A stretch of DNA of 64,000 nucleotides from Streblospio benedicti (GCA_019095985.1 CM032662.1:41129171-41193170); one strand, 5' to 3'; numbered from the stretch's first letter, positions 12,508 to 25,553 are shown. Translations and numbers: made by a program. Notes: generated by a model from the letters alone, not told the origin.

Positions 12508-13635
12508 GTACTATTGAGTACCACTTCCCTCCAAAGACAGTTTCATTCTTCCATCACCAGAATGGTTCTGAGCGGTGATAAATCTTCTATAAATAGTACT
12601 TGCCCTTGTTTGTGATAATTGTAGAAAATCCCCGGAAAGCTCTTATCTGTCTTTGCAAATTGGGGCGCTGAGCACGGAATATGGGGATTAGCCTATCGCG
12701 GATATAAAACAAAGTGAGCAAAAATAGGTCATTAGCTATAAGATGTCCTGCCCTGTCCACGGTTGTTGTGACCTAGACTCTGCATTGAAAGCACGTATCT
12801 CTAAGCACCCTGAGCACCCACCCCCTTTTAGTACTAAACCCCCCAAAACAACTAGATGCGCAAGACAATATTGTTACTTCTTTAAAGCTTTGTAACCCTA
12901 TAAGTTCAGTATTAATAATTTTGGTTTTCAAATGCAGATTCATTGTAGCAACATAGAAACCGAGCAACAAGATATATGCATTACACCTGCTTTATAACTC
13001 AAATGATGTGAACATATTAGATTTCACGTGGTCAAGATTAAAAGACAAGTTTCTACCTGCATATACATCAGGTGTCAGCTTACAGAAAGCTCCTGTGGCA
13101 TGTATCATATTTCGTATTTTTAACATGTAGCCTACAGCTCTTGCTACATGCTTGTTTGAAATATTGTCTTTATGTATGTATCAGATGATGGTGTGCATAA
13201 AATGCATGCAATAAAAAAACACACCCACATGAATATGAAACTAAGATATACATCATACGTGACATTGGATACACATTTATGATAAAAGATATAGCATCAT
13301 GATGTTGCTTGGTTTATGTGTGGTGTGTAAAGAGAAGCATTAAAACAAAGAAAAAACTATATTCATAATGCATTGTAGTTTCATTATATCAGTTCTTCAA
13401 ACTCATGTCTCATTTCAACATTGCTACACTGGACCAATACAATTGCAGACAATGAATTTACAAGAGGATGGGCGGATTGGTTTTTGCGGATTTCAAATAC
13501 ACGAATAGTGTAGTTGTATTTTAATGACACTCAATGTTATGAGAAATATTCGTTTGGGAAACACAATTACAAATGTCCCCCAATGCCAGCACAACTGAGA
13601 ACAGGACTAAATAAACGTATTCAATATATGTACAA

Positions 13636-13790
13636 TTACTGTAGACGCTCCAATGAAGACCACCTTTATAAAAAAGACCACATACAAACATAGACCTTTA
13701 AATGTCTAAACACTGTCCCAAAGCTAAATAGAACAACTGCGTGAACATCCACAAAAAGACCACTTATCAATGAAGACCACCCTAGGCGGT
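13636..13790. mobile_element. family-A fragment
   Basis: CTGTAGACGCTCCAATGAAG, AAAGACCACATACA and CAATGAAGACCACC are family-A words. The right end is absent. Confidence 0.5.
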
Positions 13791-14170
13791 GTTCCAGAGC
13801 TATCAGTGTAATAGCTGAGGATGTACAAATATTGGGCTTGCCAATTGCAGCCAGGTGTCAGTTACAGACATCAATAGTAAAACTAGACTCCGTACACAGA
13901 TTGAGGGCAAAGATATATGGACCAGAATTCTGCTGCTATTTCTATTTGCATAGTGTTGTTGTGGTTTCTCTCTGTTTAAAGCTAGGGTCACACAATCCCC
14001 AATATTGCAGGCAGCCGAATCTGTGATGGTATTGTAACATATTGCCATCTCATCTCAGATAAGTGTTTTGTATTTATCGCCTAGTCCAGAAAATAGGTAG
14101 TGAATTATTGTAACTTCTTATTATCATTAACGTAATCTTGTAGGCCCCTTTACTTTACATATCATTCCAA

Positions 14171-14696
14171 CAGTAGAAACTCTCTATTGATGCTATCATT
14201 CAGGACTGACGTCAAGTGGTCTAAAGTACAAGTAGTCCATTTAAGGAGATCGTGACATGGACTGCGGCTAATGGCTTAAATGGCTTAATAGAGGTGGTCT
14301 GGCTATACACCAGAACCTCACTAGTAGGACCACCCATCGAGAGGGGGGGGGTTCTAACATTGTCGCGATTAGTACGGACGTGCATCGAAATTTATCAGGA
14401 TAAAAAATATTGGTATTCATTATATTAATTCTTGATATCTATATGTACTAGAATCTGAGTTTGATATATTGGCGTGTCAACTTTTTCTCGGATATTGGTA
14501 TATTGGTGGGTCACTTTTTCTCAAAAATAGGTATATTGGTGTATGCCATTTTCAACCTGTCCATGGCACGTCCGTAACCATTTTCTGACCAAGACCTCCC
14601 CCCTTCCCCGAAGATCACCCTAGAGCTGGCCTAAACTGATCTACATCTCGCACAAAAGAGAGGTGCCCTCCTTATACACGTAGAGTGATTCTACTG
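14171..14696. mobile_element. two adjoining family-A MITEs
   Basis: 14171-14300 starts CAGTAGAAACTCTCTATTGA and is a partial copy. 14308-14696 starts (TA)CACCAGAACCTCACTAG and ends GTGATTCTACTG(TA), a 389 bp copy with TA at both sides. The second contains three tandem TATTGGTRTRTC-type words (about 14410-14545), unlike other copies here. Confidence 0.6.
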
Positions 14697-15407
14697 TACT
14701 ACAGACACACCTTAAGCAATCTGTAAACATCATTGGGATTCACGTCCTGCCGCAAAACACAATTACATCAAGTTCCCTCTCCCTGTCTCATTATAATGCG
14801 TCTCGGTGGGTGTGTCGTTCACATTTTCAACGTCTCCGCACCGGGCCATGAATTGCATGTGTAAGTACTCATCTAGGAGCCATAGTGTGGCTGTGAAATA
14901 ACAGGTTGGAATGGCAGAGTGCTGAGAATGGCTAATGAACTCCGATCACTCAGCTAATGGGTTTCTTTTTTGGATATGAGTATATGGTTGCTATACTCAG
15001 ATGTATTGTTGTTCGTGTGATGCACTTGGGTATGGATAGGTAGATAGTTTTTGTTAAAGGGGGGGCGCACAATCATTTGAGTTCATTGGTATTTTGCCTG
15101 TAACGGCTTACAAATAAGATGGCATTTATTGGGTAAAGGCATCCATCTGGAATCTTCTATGGATATTGTATTTTAATGGATTTGTCGGTAACTATTCACA
15201 TTTAGACGTTTCGTTCTCCGAGTATATAAGGCTAGCTCTATAGTTTACTTGATTCGATAAGACAGTGGTGCAATAATCTATGGTCAATAAATGACAGTTA
15301 TAGTATATCAGAAAGAAAGTGAAGTATATTTTTAAAAGGTGACCAGGGGAAAATAGAAAGTGGCAAACTTAGCTCAATAGTCTCCCCATGCCAGCATGCG
15401 CATTCAA

Positions 15408-15445
15408 CTTACCTGCAAATGAAATAAGCAAAATATTAATCATTA
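15408..15445 (-). promoter_or_regulatory. recursive-splice-like site (CAG|GTAAGT)
   Basis: Read on the minus strand, a T-rich tract with a possible branch point (ATTAAT) leads to TTTGCAG directly joined to GTAAGTTG. A 3' splice site abutting a 5' splice site is the layout of a ratchet point used to remove very long introns in steps. The exact nine bases CAGGTAAGT plus the pyrimidine tract are the whole evidence. Confidence 0.3.
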
Positions 15446-15934
15446 CTTAAAACACACTTTGTACAACAATAAAAATGATAACAACACAATGTTACACAGT
15501 ATACATGGTATACTAATTTCCAATGCAGAAAATCACATCCATGCCCTAGTCACTGTTATTCTGACATGTCTAAAAGTAGCATGCACCACAAACACAAACA
15601 TCACCAATAATGAGACAATCAATATATCAATACTATTTTCACCAACTGTGACCATAGGCAGATTGGGAACAATGAAATACACTCCAAACATCATGAAATG
15701 TACTCAAAACATAATGCACACAATGGGGCCATAGAATTAGGCTTGAATGGGGGTTTTGGGCCATACAATCAAGGGTTTGTGGACTTTGTATAGGCGGGCT
15801 GTGAACTTTGCTTGATCTCTGAGTGTGCTGTTATTGTGCAGACAAATGTCTGTCTCAAGAAGTCTGGAGTTGGGCACCCACAGTTTTTATACACTAAGTT
15901 CCAGTTTGAGACAACGTTTAGAAAAGATTTTCAG

Positions 15935-16035
15935 GTTTTAACTTTGTAGAGTAGGAAACCAATTTTACGCTTTGCCTCACAGCCAATCAGAATGAGTCTT
16001 GTCAGCAAACATGGGAGACATGGGATTAAAACACG
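15935..16035 (-). repeat. dispersed repeat, copy 2
   Basis: On the minus strand: TCCCATGTTTGCTGACAAGA, TTCTGATTGGCTGTG and TTTCCTACTCTACAAAGTT. It is inverted relative to the copy at 10.9 kb. Family unknown. Confidence 0.7.
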
Positions 16036-17249
16036 TTGCTGTGGCATATTTGATTATATGAGTGAACATTATTTATTGCGTATGTTAAGCATGTGTATTT
16101 GGTGATTGGGGGGGGGGGCGGGTGGTTATTGTTAGATTTTGATAACACAAGCTCACATAATCTAATGCCATTTGTTTAGAAAACTATTAAAATCTCATTC
16201 CCATTCATAGCCTACACTATGTTTCTTTACTGTATACACATTCCAATCTTTCCCATCTCACTGTTCGGTCCTTATCCAGATTCTTTACCATACCATTCAC
16301 GATTCAATCTTTTACGTCTTACTCCTCCATCGCGATCCATAATATCATCTTCCAGCTCCATAGCCCGCGAATCATCATCGGTCACATGATCTGGCTCACT
16401 CAAGCGGAACACACGACCACCGAAGAAAATGATCCCGCCCTGTTTTGCCAAGATAAGCGTGGTTTACGATATACCCTGGCCTTGTTTGGCATACAATACG
16501 TATTCTTGGACATGCTCAGTGGGCTCTTTCTGTTATGGCTTATGATTTCAAATGATTGACATTAGCTTTGTAAGTTAAGCTTATCTGGACAGGCCTAGGT
16601 TCATATCTGTTATCAATAACTTAAATTGCCCTTACCAATATGTTACAAGACTGTGGTCATGATTTGCCAAAGGTTGCTACTAGATATTATGAGTTAAGCT
16701 TATTTTTTATCATACACATTATCATTAAACATAATGCATGTGGAGCGATAGAAACTGGAGATATAATCTTTATAGCATACTGTGGTTTTAAACGTACAGT
16801 AAAACACAGCGACTGGGAACATAGGTAATAGTAGAAAAAAGTGTCCATATTCAAAATATTTAGTAACATTGTATTGCAAATGAGGCGTCTGTATTGAACT
16901 TGTTCCCGTTATATGTTATTATCTCACACATATCACATATACTTATTAATGCTAGCTATATGAATACACCTTGTAACCCCCACAAACAAAAAGAAAAAGA
17001 AAAAAACATGATCAAACAGATAGTACAGCAGCCCAAAAGACAAATCTCTAAAAGCCACACATGACAAAACCGCTATTCTATCTGTCCCTCCATTATGTAA
17101 GATATGCAATGCATTAAACACACCTTCAGCACACTCTTCGTGAGGCACAATGGGACTTAACATCATCACTGTGATAAAGCATGCAAAGCCGCCTAACACA
17201 GACTCGTGACGTGCATTGTCATGGGCAATCCCACGGCTTCCCTTGTCCT

Positions 17250-17446
17250 TTAAGCCCCAGTCAGACATTTACGAATGTTCATCATTGGATTATTGCTTTG
17301 GGGGCACGAAATGGACGGATCATGAATGGAAATGATATTCTGCTTTATCTACATGGCTGTAATGAAACGATGTGGGAGTTTACAATGGCTACAGAAGCAT
17401 GACTGATTCTAAGTTGAATATTCTTGACTGTCTGACCACAGCGTAA
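17250..17446. mobile_element. family-B MITE flanked by a 37 bp direct repeat
   Basis: Left TTAAGCCCCAGTCAGACATT, right (other strand) TTACGCTGTGGTCAGACAGT. Just outside it, 17211-17247 and 17461-17497 share CATTGTCATGRGCAATCCCA, exactly 250 bases apart. Confidence 0.7.
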
Positions 17447-17497
17447 TACAGCCCTAGGAGGTACATTGTCATGAGCAATCCCAAAACCGCTCTTGTC

Positions 17498-18706
17498 TCA
17501 GAGTTATATAGGACCCAAATGGGGTCCGAAAATAACAGTGCACTTGAACAATTGCAAATATTGTTCACTTTTGAGTGCAAGCGTGACACTTTGGGTGAAT
17601 GAGGGATGGTATGCGGGGAGTATTATAACCCCAGTTGACGAGTGGTCATTAGCGAGTCAAAAAGTAGGTCAAGATTCAAAATTCTGGAAACTATACTTGT
17701 TGTACTTTGCGTTTTAATACATATGTGTGAGTGCCTTTCAAAAGAGGTATTAAATAACTTCTTCATAATATGTCTGTCTATTAAATCAAAATGCTAGTGG
17801 GTGTCGTGCCAAGATATAGGGATTGCAAAATGCAACAATTACGTTTACACATACATTGTACAAGCTGCTCTAAACACTCGCATTGCAGGGTCTCTTTTAG
17901 CCTGTGTAGACCCCTCTACCTTGTAGGCTTCCATTCATGTTTCTACGCCATTTTTGGCAGGAGCTGTCAAGCAGGGTTATGCGACTCTTACGGGATAATG
18001 CATTTGCTGGCTTCTTCTCCTTTGTCACAATGCGAGGAAGTTACCTTTTTTCTATTCTCGTGAAAGTGTTCGCTACCGTTGCGGTAATGATTGTACTACC
18101 TGTGGTAGGATGTTTTGAACGCAGCGTAGGGTGTTGCGTAATATTGATAGTTTGATTATAAGGGATTGTTGTTGCATGTGTTGGTGTGCCTCTGATATTT
18201 AACATACTACTTTGTTCGAGTTGGTTATGTGAGACTGGTGAACATGTTTTGGTTGGGACATACGACACCCAGAGTGCCTGACAGATTGTAAAATTTGCCC
18301 AGCCGAATGTTTTGATCTTAATAGAATGTTCTAGCAGGCCTAAACTTTCATTGAGAATGATTTCATATGCCATAGTTTATCAAAATACTATTATCCGACT
18401 TCGTTGACACAAGTTTTATTCCAATTCTTCTCAATGCCTGATTGAGTTTAGTCAGTTCTGATTCAATGAGCGGATTGCTCAATTCACGTCTGAGATCATT
18501 TTAACGTGATTTTGCTCATCTGAATACGCGGTGGGTCGACATATCTGACAATTGTGTCATTAACACCTCTGTCTCTTGTTGAATGGAGAAGACTGACACT
18601 GCATGCTAAAGTCCCCAGTTGGACGCATATTTGGACATGTACACAGAATGTGGGTTGTTCCAGCTAACAGACACATACACCATAAAGTGGAACGTGGTGA
18701 TGTGAC
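17498..18706. other. non-genic DNA, somewhat GC-richer
   Basis: 17860-18370 is open in overlapping frames on both strands, without start context, splice sites or recognisable motifs. I leave it unannotated. Confidence 0.4.
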
Positions 18707-18790
18707 ACCTCCCTGTTCAGGACATCTGTGTTGTGTGGACAGTTTGTTAACCGCGTTTGATATGAAACATGTACAATGGTAACGTGTTTT

Positions 18791-18857
18791 TAAAGACATA
18801 TTTGTTTTATAAACACTTTTCTTTGTAAAGACATATTTGTTTTATAAACACTTTTCC
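18791..18857. repeat. 35 bp unit tandemly doubled
   Basis: TAAAGACATATTTGTTTTAT and the bases after it occur twice in a row with almost no change, so the duplication is recent. Confidence 0.9.
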
Positions 18858-19694
18858 TTCTTTCTATGACTTCCATTTACAAAAGTGTCCCTTACACACT
18901 CACATCTGGGACACCTAATCAACTAGTTGTTTGTCAGCTCCGACAATTGAGTAATTAATAGCCTCTATCAGGCTAAATACACGTAAGATTATATATACTA
19001 AGTAACACAATGCATTTAGTCGACCACTTTCCAGTTCCAGTTTTGACAGGATACTCGAATAGATGGTGCTTTGCTGGTCGTTTAGAAACATACAAATGTA
19101 ACACTGTTTTCCATGTTGACGAGTTTGTGTTTTTCGATAACATCATCTTTCAAACAAATTCACTTCTTTCCACAATTAGTCACCACTTTGGCATTTATTG
19201 AAACAGTAGATGTTGCCGGTTTGTTAGCTCTGCCGTCTCTGTCATCAGTGCCTCAATGTATCAACTGAATGCTGCCCCTCATGTTTGCATCATATAAAGG
19301 CTTATAGCAGACACACCGTTGAGGACCTACAATAATGATGGTTCTTTTCTACTAGAATGTTTTACAATATACAGAGTAAACAACAAATTTTCAACTGCAC
19401 TTAACACTATTTAACATATTAGCAAAATTCTTAAAACAAGTTCCGACCTTGCTCTTTCATTCTAGTTTTTGGGCGCCATAGGCTGATTTAAAAAGTACCT
19501 AAATGGTGCTTTCCATCAACCATTCGTTTATCAGAATCATATATATAAGTGCTACTTGTGGGAAAGATGGCAGCCAGAAAATCTTACACTAAATGAATTA
19601 CTGATTCAAATGATAACAGAACTGTCTTCCATGTTGAAGAAGTATTTTAGCATCCTTTTAACGAAAAATGAAAGTCTTGGATGCCACCTTCTCA

Positions 19695-19743
19695 AGATGA
19701 TGTCCTTTTCTTCCAGTAATTCCATTTGAAAAGGACATCATCT
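19695..19743. other. perfect 16 bp stem hairpin
   Basis: AGATGATGTCCTTTTC (19695-19710), a 17-base loop, then GAAAAGGACATCATCT (19728-19743). Beyond a left-side bulge, CC-ACC-GTA can pair further with GG-TGG-CAT. It lies in the spacer of the 18.7-20.2 kb duplication. It could be a small-RNA precursor or a fold-back remnant. Confidence 0.6.
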
Positions 19744-22100
19744 GGCTGGCATTTGGCATCTTGAATTTTGTCACATTGCCATAAATGAACTTAGTTCCAT
19801 TTGATGATTCGTTTGGTTTCAAGACCTATCTTGGCGGCCATTTTAAAATGCAAGGTTTAAAGTTTACAACTGCTCTGAGCCATGTACTTATGGCCTAATG
19901 GAGTATATGGGGTCTACTGGATTTTTGAACGTGCACCTCCCCTGTTCAGGACATCTGTGCTGTGTGTACCAAATGAAAAGACTGCCAAACATTAAATCCA
20001 TTTACTTACATAATCAACTAGTTGTTTGTCAGTTCTGGATGAGTAATTAATAGCCTCTTATACACGTCTGTCATTCGACCACTTTCCAGTTCCAGGAAAA
20101 GAATAGATTCAATGTATCAATTTGAGCTGAAAAACCCAGATGCCGGTTTTGTTAGCATGTGCTGCCCCCCCTCACTACAAATGCAAACAAAATTAATATT
20201 CTTAGTTGCCACTTTGACGTATTCAAGGAATCCCGAACAGCGTCCATCGTTTAGCAAGCCTGATTCGGCACTTCTCACAGTGTGTATAGCCATCACAATC
20301 ACCACTTTAGCATATTTTGGCCGACCTGAAGACCGGCATGTTTGTCAGTCATGACAACAGTGTCGACAGCACCTGTCTCACGGTGAATGCTCTTCCCTAA
20401 TGCAAATGTAAACACTTGTGAGCGGAGAAAATTGTCAATTTTCCACGTCACATGGTAGCGACATGATCCCTCTAATGGTAATAGATGTGCGCGTAGGCTG
20501 CTACTTCTGTTCAATGAGAATTATATAGAATCCACAATCATGCAGGGAAATAGTGATGGTCTTCAAACAGTCACGAGTGCTGCAGTACCGGTAATTGCAT
20601 GAGGAGGCAGATCCAGTTTTTATATGGAATAAACAAATAAACTAAACTAAACTATACTAATAAAGGGGTTCTGTGCGTTTTTAACGTTACACACATATCA
20701 ATAGACTTAGTTAGATTCAGTAGTTTTTTACAGGTTTTGGTAGTTTTAGGTAGAGCGTCAAGGACTGGCAAACTTTCACCCATAATATAGTGGATCTGTC
20801 ACTGGAATACATATTTTCAATTAACTACGTCTACTATAGAGGTGATTTTCATATAAAAGCTAAAAGCCAATGGATCTCAGAACACAAAGCCACATATCTT
20901 CAGTTCTTTATAATTCTGTTTACTTCCTCTATTCTGTTTTCGATTCATGTCTTGCAAATTACATTAATATCAGAAAAAGGTGTGTGGTGAAATTTGGGGT
21001 ACATGGATATATTAAATTACTCCTCAAATGGTAAAACTGCACTGCTTGTGAGTCCAATAGATCGCAATAAAAGACATGCTTTGGGGAGAGGAACCAAAAA
21101 ACTTGTAAACGTCAACAATAGGCCTAATGTTGCACATTATACTAATTTAACTTGGGGTTTTACTCCCAGTTTTTGAAGTAGTACAATGAAGTTAATTTTT
21201 CAGTTCACCACACATAGAAATCCCATTTATTCACATTTACATTGACAAATATTTATTTTAAAGCACAACGTGCTTACTTTGTTTAGGATGTTTGAACAGA
21301 GATAATAAAACATATAATACACGGTACATAATTATCAATATTGACACTGAAACTAACGTCTTGCATTAAAAAGCAATATGAACATGTACACAGTATCAAT
21401 GTTTCTATTATTGAGTGCATCTTTGCACATCCAGGCTAACTGTAGGCATGGCCAATACTGTAAAAGAAGAAGGGATTATTTTAGGTACAAGGTCCCGTAT
21501 TTGACTCAAAATAGCAGTTTGCTTGACAATAAATGGTCCTACATACGCACGTTGGAATCTATTATATGTAGCCTTGTAAATTGTGCCATTTGAAACTTCT
21601 AAAATAAAATTTCGAATATACATATAATATGAAATCATATAAAATCAAACCTTCAGAACTGGACACAGGTACGAATATGTGCAACCCCCTATTTTACATA
21701 AGCTCATTAAAAACATGCGTGCCCCCTCCCCCTTTCTCCCCAAAACCTAGATCTGTCAGTTGGTACAAGGTAGCACTTTTCACTACCCTGCTATAATACG
21801 CCTCTTATTACTAAGCAAGCCGTGAGAGGCCGTTCTATATTCATGGACGTCTAGCTCTGTTAATCACGGCCAGATTGGCCCAGTCATTATGGTAATGCGA
21901 CCCCACACTTACTGTAATAGTGTATTACAGCTATGGCCGTCTCTCAGGTTGGGTCAATTTGTGGTGACACCAATGGGGATTGGTTGGAAACGTGGAGATG
22001 CTATATTACTATGTCTAATGTGTGGATATTAAAGTCATATTTCGGTGAGAAGTTCAGGATTTTGCAAAAGTTGATGTGGTGGGACCATCGGAGCGCAGAT

Positions 22101-22172
22101 GCTGGAGGGTGGGGTGCGCATGGGTGTGCCCCCCCCCTTCCCACTAAAATATTTCATTCGCATGGGGTTTTT
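22101..22172. repeat. family-C fragment
   Basis: GGTGGGGTGCGCATGGGTG, then CTTCCCACTAAAATATTTCA and CATGGGGTTTTT, matches the interior of the 51.5 kb copy (TTCCCACCAAAATACTTCAT). No ends are kept. Confidence 0.55.
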
Positions 22173-22635
22173 GACATATCCGCTAAACCAATGCAGTGTA
22201 ATGAAAATGCTATAATGTTCACAGATAACCAGACAATTCACCCTCCACATTTAGAGCAAATCACTAATCACATTTTAACCCCATTTATGTATACCGATTA
22301 TAGACATTATATACTTAAAAAAATGTAATGTTCGTATTATGAAGGCGGCCTTTCAAAAGAGGTGTTCATACCCGCAATGTGCCAAGTCAACGTTGCTAGT
22401 CTCTAATATTCTGGTGTAGGATGTGTCCTGTATTTACCACTTGAGAAGCACCGACACCGGCCTTTCCGCGTTATCAAGCAGCCGACAATGTGGCGTGAGA
22501 GCGCATTTGCCGCACGGCCGGGCAGACCTTGTCCAGTATGGACGTGTACTAAGGCGGCAGCATCAGGGATAAAATGTTTCTTTTTGTCTGTGCTATGTTT
22601 TGTGTATGTCTGTGTTTGATTGGTTCGTTGTTTGG

Positions 22636-22674
22636 TTGTGTGTGTGTGTGCGTGCCTGCATGCGTGGGTGTATG
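22636..22674. repeat. (GT)n with GTGC variants
   Basis: A short GT-rich tract, TGTGTGTGTGTGCGTGCC, followed by TGCATGCGTGGGTGTATG. Confidence 0.85.
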
Positions 22675-23311
22675 TGAATAGCGATCAACTCGCTGAGGGT
22701 TATAGTAGAGGGAGACCACGTGGTGTTGGTACATGTATAGACCTCATGAGGCAGGCTAACCAACCGAGACTTAGGGTACCCGGGTGTTATGTGTTTGCCA
22801 GCGCGGGACCTAGTGATGGGTATGTACCTTTTATTAGAATAAAAAGTTACTTGACACAATGGCTTTACGATGAACGGTGCTGTCTCAGGTTTGCAGATTT
22901 ATTTCACCCTGCATAAAAACTGTAAATCTAATTTATATTAGAAGTAATATGTAAACTGGAAATCTTATATTTATTGGAAAATTGATACACTACTCTTGTG
23001 ACAATTATATGAACATAGCATTACAATTGTGGTAGGAATAAGTTCCACCTTTATGATGGATACAATCAATACCATGGCTGAGTCACCTTCAGTATTCGTC
23101 ACTGGCTGACCCCAGCTTTAGGTTAAGAACTTGGGCCTCACATAGTCACGAGCACCCCACTGCTCCATCACATGTGGTTGACGATCCAGAATGACTGTGT
23201 CACGCACAACAGTAACCTGCGAAATGGAGCAGTCAATGTCCGTATCAGCAGATCCTGTGCTCAAAGTGCACGTCATGTTTCTTTTCTTTCTCTTTCTTTG
23301 TGAGTGAAGTA

Positions 23312-23482
23312 CCGTAGAAACTCTCCTTTAAGACGGGGAACTGCCTTCAAGTGGTCTCAATGCAGAGGTGGTCTCTTTATTGAGGTTTGCGATGGTCTCT
23401 TTTGTAGAGGTTTGGGCCAACCACAAGATATGTACTTATCAGTGTGTCTTTACACAGCTGGTATTTAATGGAGGTTCCACTG
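23312..23482. mobile_element. family-A MITE, short complete copy
   Basis: 171 bp, TA on both sides (23310-23311, 23483-23484). Ends are CCGTAGAAACTCTCC and GGAGGTTCCACTG. Internal AAGTGGTCTCAATGCAGAGG and GGTGGTCTCTTTATTGAGG are typical of the family. Confidence 0.75.
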
Positions 23483-24130
23483 TAGTTACAGAATGATTGT
23501 CGAACACAGAAATAGATTCATCTTAAAAAGAGGTGTGGATATCGACATTGACAGCCCCATCTCACCTGGATCGGATACGACTCTGTGCATAACACAATCA
23601 TTCTGGATAGTCAGATCCAGACTCTATGATGCCCATATTAAAGGCCATTATTCTTGTAACTCTGTTCAATAGTAATTTCAAGTAATACGAGGATTTTGAT
23701 TGGGAAAAAACTTGAGCTAGATATCATATCAAGGTATCCATTAATTTGTCAGATTAGTAGAATTCCAAACTGTCCATAGAAAAAAAGATACAAACCCTGA
23801 AGATGGTGATTTTGATCACTAGTCAAAGAAGTAAGAAGAAAAAACTCTCATAAATCGGAACGAACACATCACTATCTTAATAGACCACACATTCTTTTGA
23901 AACACAGCGTAACTTAAGTGGGCCATCCTCCACCAACCACCATCTATCTTCCTTTGAACTTCTAGTATAGAAAAACTAATTTCAAACAAGTGTAAGGTCA
24001 AGGCAATTAACCTCTGTTCTTTTTTGTGTGTCAGCAGGTTGTTAATAGGATTGGCCAAGTATCAAAGATGTGTAAAATTGCTTCATCCATGGTTATATCA
24101 TCGAGGCTAAAGTATGCCACGAGTATTTTT

Positions 24131-24298
24131 ATTGGTTACCACTTTTCCACCAATGCAAATGTGAATGATTTGAATTGTTGGGTTTGATCGGCTACATTGT
24201 TTTTACCGATGAAAATGAGCATTATTTGAACTGTTGAGTTTGATTGGCTACATTGTTTCCACAAATGCAACTATGAATTACAAGAATGGTTAGAGTGT
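24131..24298 (+). repeat. 56 bp tandem repeat, three copies
   Basis: Units begin ATTGGTTACC (24131), ATCGGCTACA (24187) and ATTGGCTACA (24243). Each carries CCRATG or CACAAATG, GAAT and a TTGGGTTTG-like end. Confidence 0.8.
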
Positions 24299-24349
24299 AT
24301 TGGAGCCCAACATGTTGTGTACTGGTATATAAACTCTATTCTTCTTTAT

Positions 24350-24551
24350 GAATCCCCAGTCTGATACTCAACTATCTTTACCCACAAAGTTCTACTGTGC
24401 TGGAGGTGATGAAAGTTCGTGGGTCAAAGAACCATTATACTTTTCACTATGTGCACTTCTTTGAAGACATAAGGTGCTAAACAATTACCAATTGCTACAT
24501 TACCGCAAACCATTCGTCTTCAGTATTTGGGACTGTGTGACCTTAGCTTAA
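24350..24551. mobile_element. family-B MITE
   Basis: Left GAATCCCCAGTCTGATACTC, right (other strand) TTAAGCTAAGGTCACACAGT. About 200 bp, like the other copies. Confidence 0.6.
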
Positions 24552-25436
24552 CAGAATTGACATGCAAAACCAGTTGACCTCAATGATGGGAGGATGACAT
24601 TATGAGAATCTATGGAAAGTGGGATATTTTGCATTGATATTGCTAAGTTATAGGGTCGGAGTGTCTGTGCAATGAATCAGTTACCTGTGGTTAAAGTAAC
24701 AGTTTATGTATTTACACCTTATTTACTTGGCTTTTATGTTCAACTTAGTTCTAGCTGCCAAATCAGTTTCTTATGTTGCCATCACTCATAAAATTTAAGT
24801 GCTTGGAAATCCCACATATGACATATGAACTGCTTTACATCATGTTTGTTATTTCCTCCTTCAGCATAAACTAGAGTACATATAGAATACAATCCGTTTA
24901 CATTAGATAAAAAAATCTTTCTCCATGTAACGTCTAATAACAAGTTCCATTCAAAACATATTACATTTCTACCACATTGATACATATCAGCAGTAACAAG
25001 TTGCATTTGAATACATTGGAAGACCCTTGACCTACTCATGATCCTGTAATTAAATTAAACTCATTGCAAACTGTGCCGCAGTAGGCATTCTCTAGTAAGA
25101 CAACTCAGGGAACTAGCTTTAAGTGATGACGTTTATATTAGTGTTAGTCTCTTTATCAATTTATGAAGATTTCCGACCGTCAGAAATAGTCCTAGTTCTC
25201 TAGGTGGTCTGATTTCGTTGTTCTGCGGTACTTGTTGATTTACTTTGACGAGTTACATTTGTCACAATGTCAGATTATAGAATACAGTACAACCACGCAA
25301 AGTTTATACATAAACTAGCGATACACCACATAATTAAGGCCAGTTTATGCTAATTTGTTTGCTACAACACCTTCCACTGATATGAGTCAATATAATCACA
25401 TTCCCCCCTTTCATAAAAATGAGGTTTTTAATGTAA

Positions 25437-25553
<117 letters not shown>

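Larger units (their letters stand above)
14697..17210. other. non-genic DNA
   Basis: Contains the splice-like site at 15.4 kb, the inverted dispersed repeat at 15.9-16.0 kb and a G run at 16.1 kb. No gene is supported. Confidence 0.5.
18707..20180 (+). repeat. diverged direct duplication (18.7-19.3 and 19.9-20.2 kb)
   Basis: Four shared blocks occur in the same order in both halves: CTGTTCAGGACATCTGTG (about 18713 and 19943), AATCAACTAGTTGTTTGTCA (18917 and 20023), CGACCACTTTCCAGTTCCAG (19020 and 20078), and a TCAATGTATCAA block (about 19253 and 20110). GATGTTGCCGG/GATGCCGG also recurs nearby, though out of order. The second half is more compact. Confidence 0.7.
20181..23311. other. non-genic DNA
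   Basis: Holds a lone GGCAGATCCAG motif at 20.6 kb, the family-C fragment at 22.1 kb, a (GT)n tract and a lone family-B end at 23.1 kb. No gene. Confidence 0.5.

Noticed and set aside
16933-17268. 111-codon minus-strand frame with a hydrophobic end
   Set aside because: It starts inside a family-B end and its phenylalanine run comes from an AAAAAG-rich tract; no splice or homology support.
18041-18373. 110-codon minus-strand frame
   Set aside because: Open on both strands at once, no motif recognised, no splice context; chance is the simpler reading.
21933-22328. 131-codon plus-strand frame
   Set aside because: It runs through the family-C fragment and a C run; no domain or start context.
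24782-25039. 85-codon minus-strand frame with protein-like composition
   Set aside because: No recognisable motif, no partner exon and no promoter or poly(A) context.
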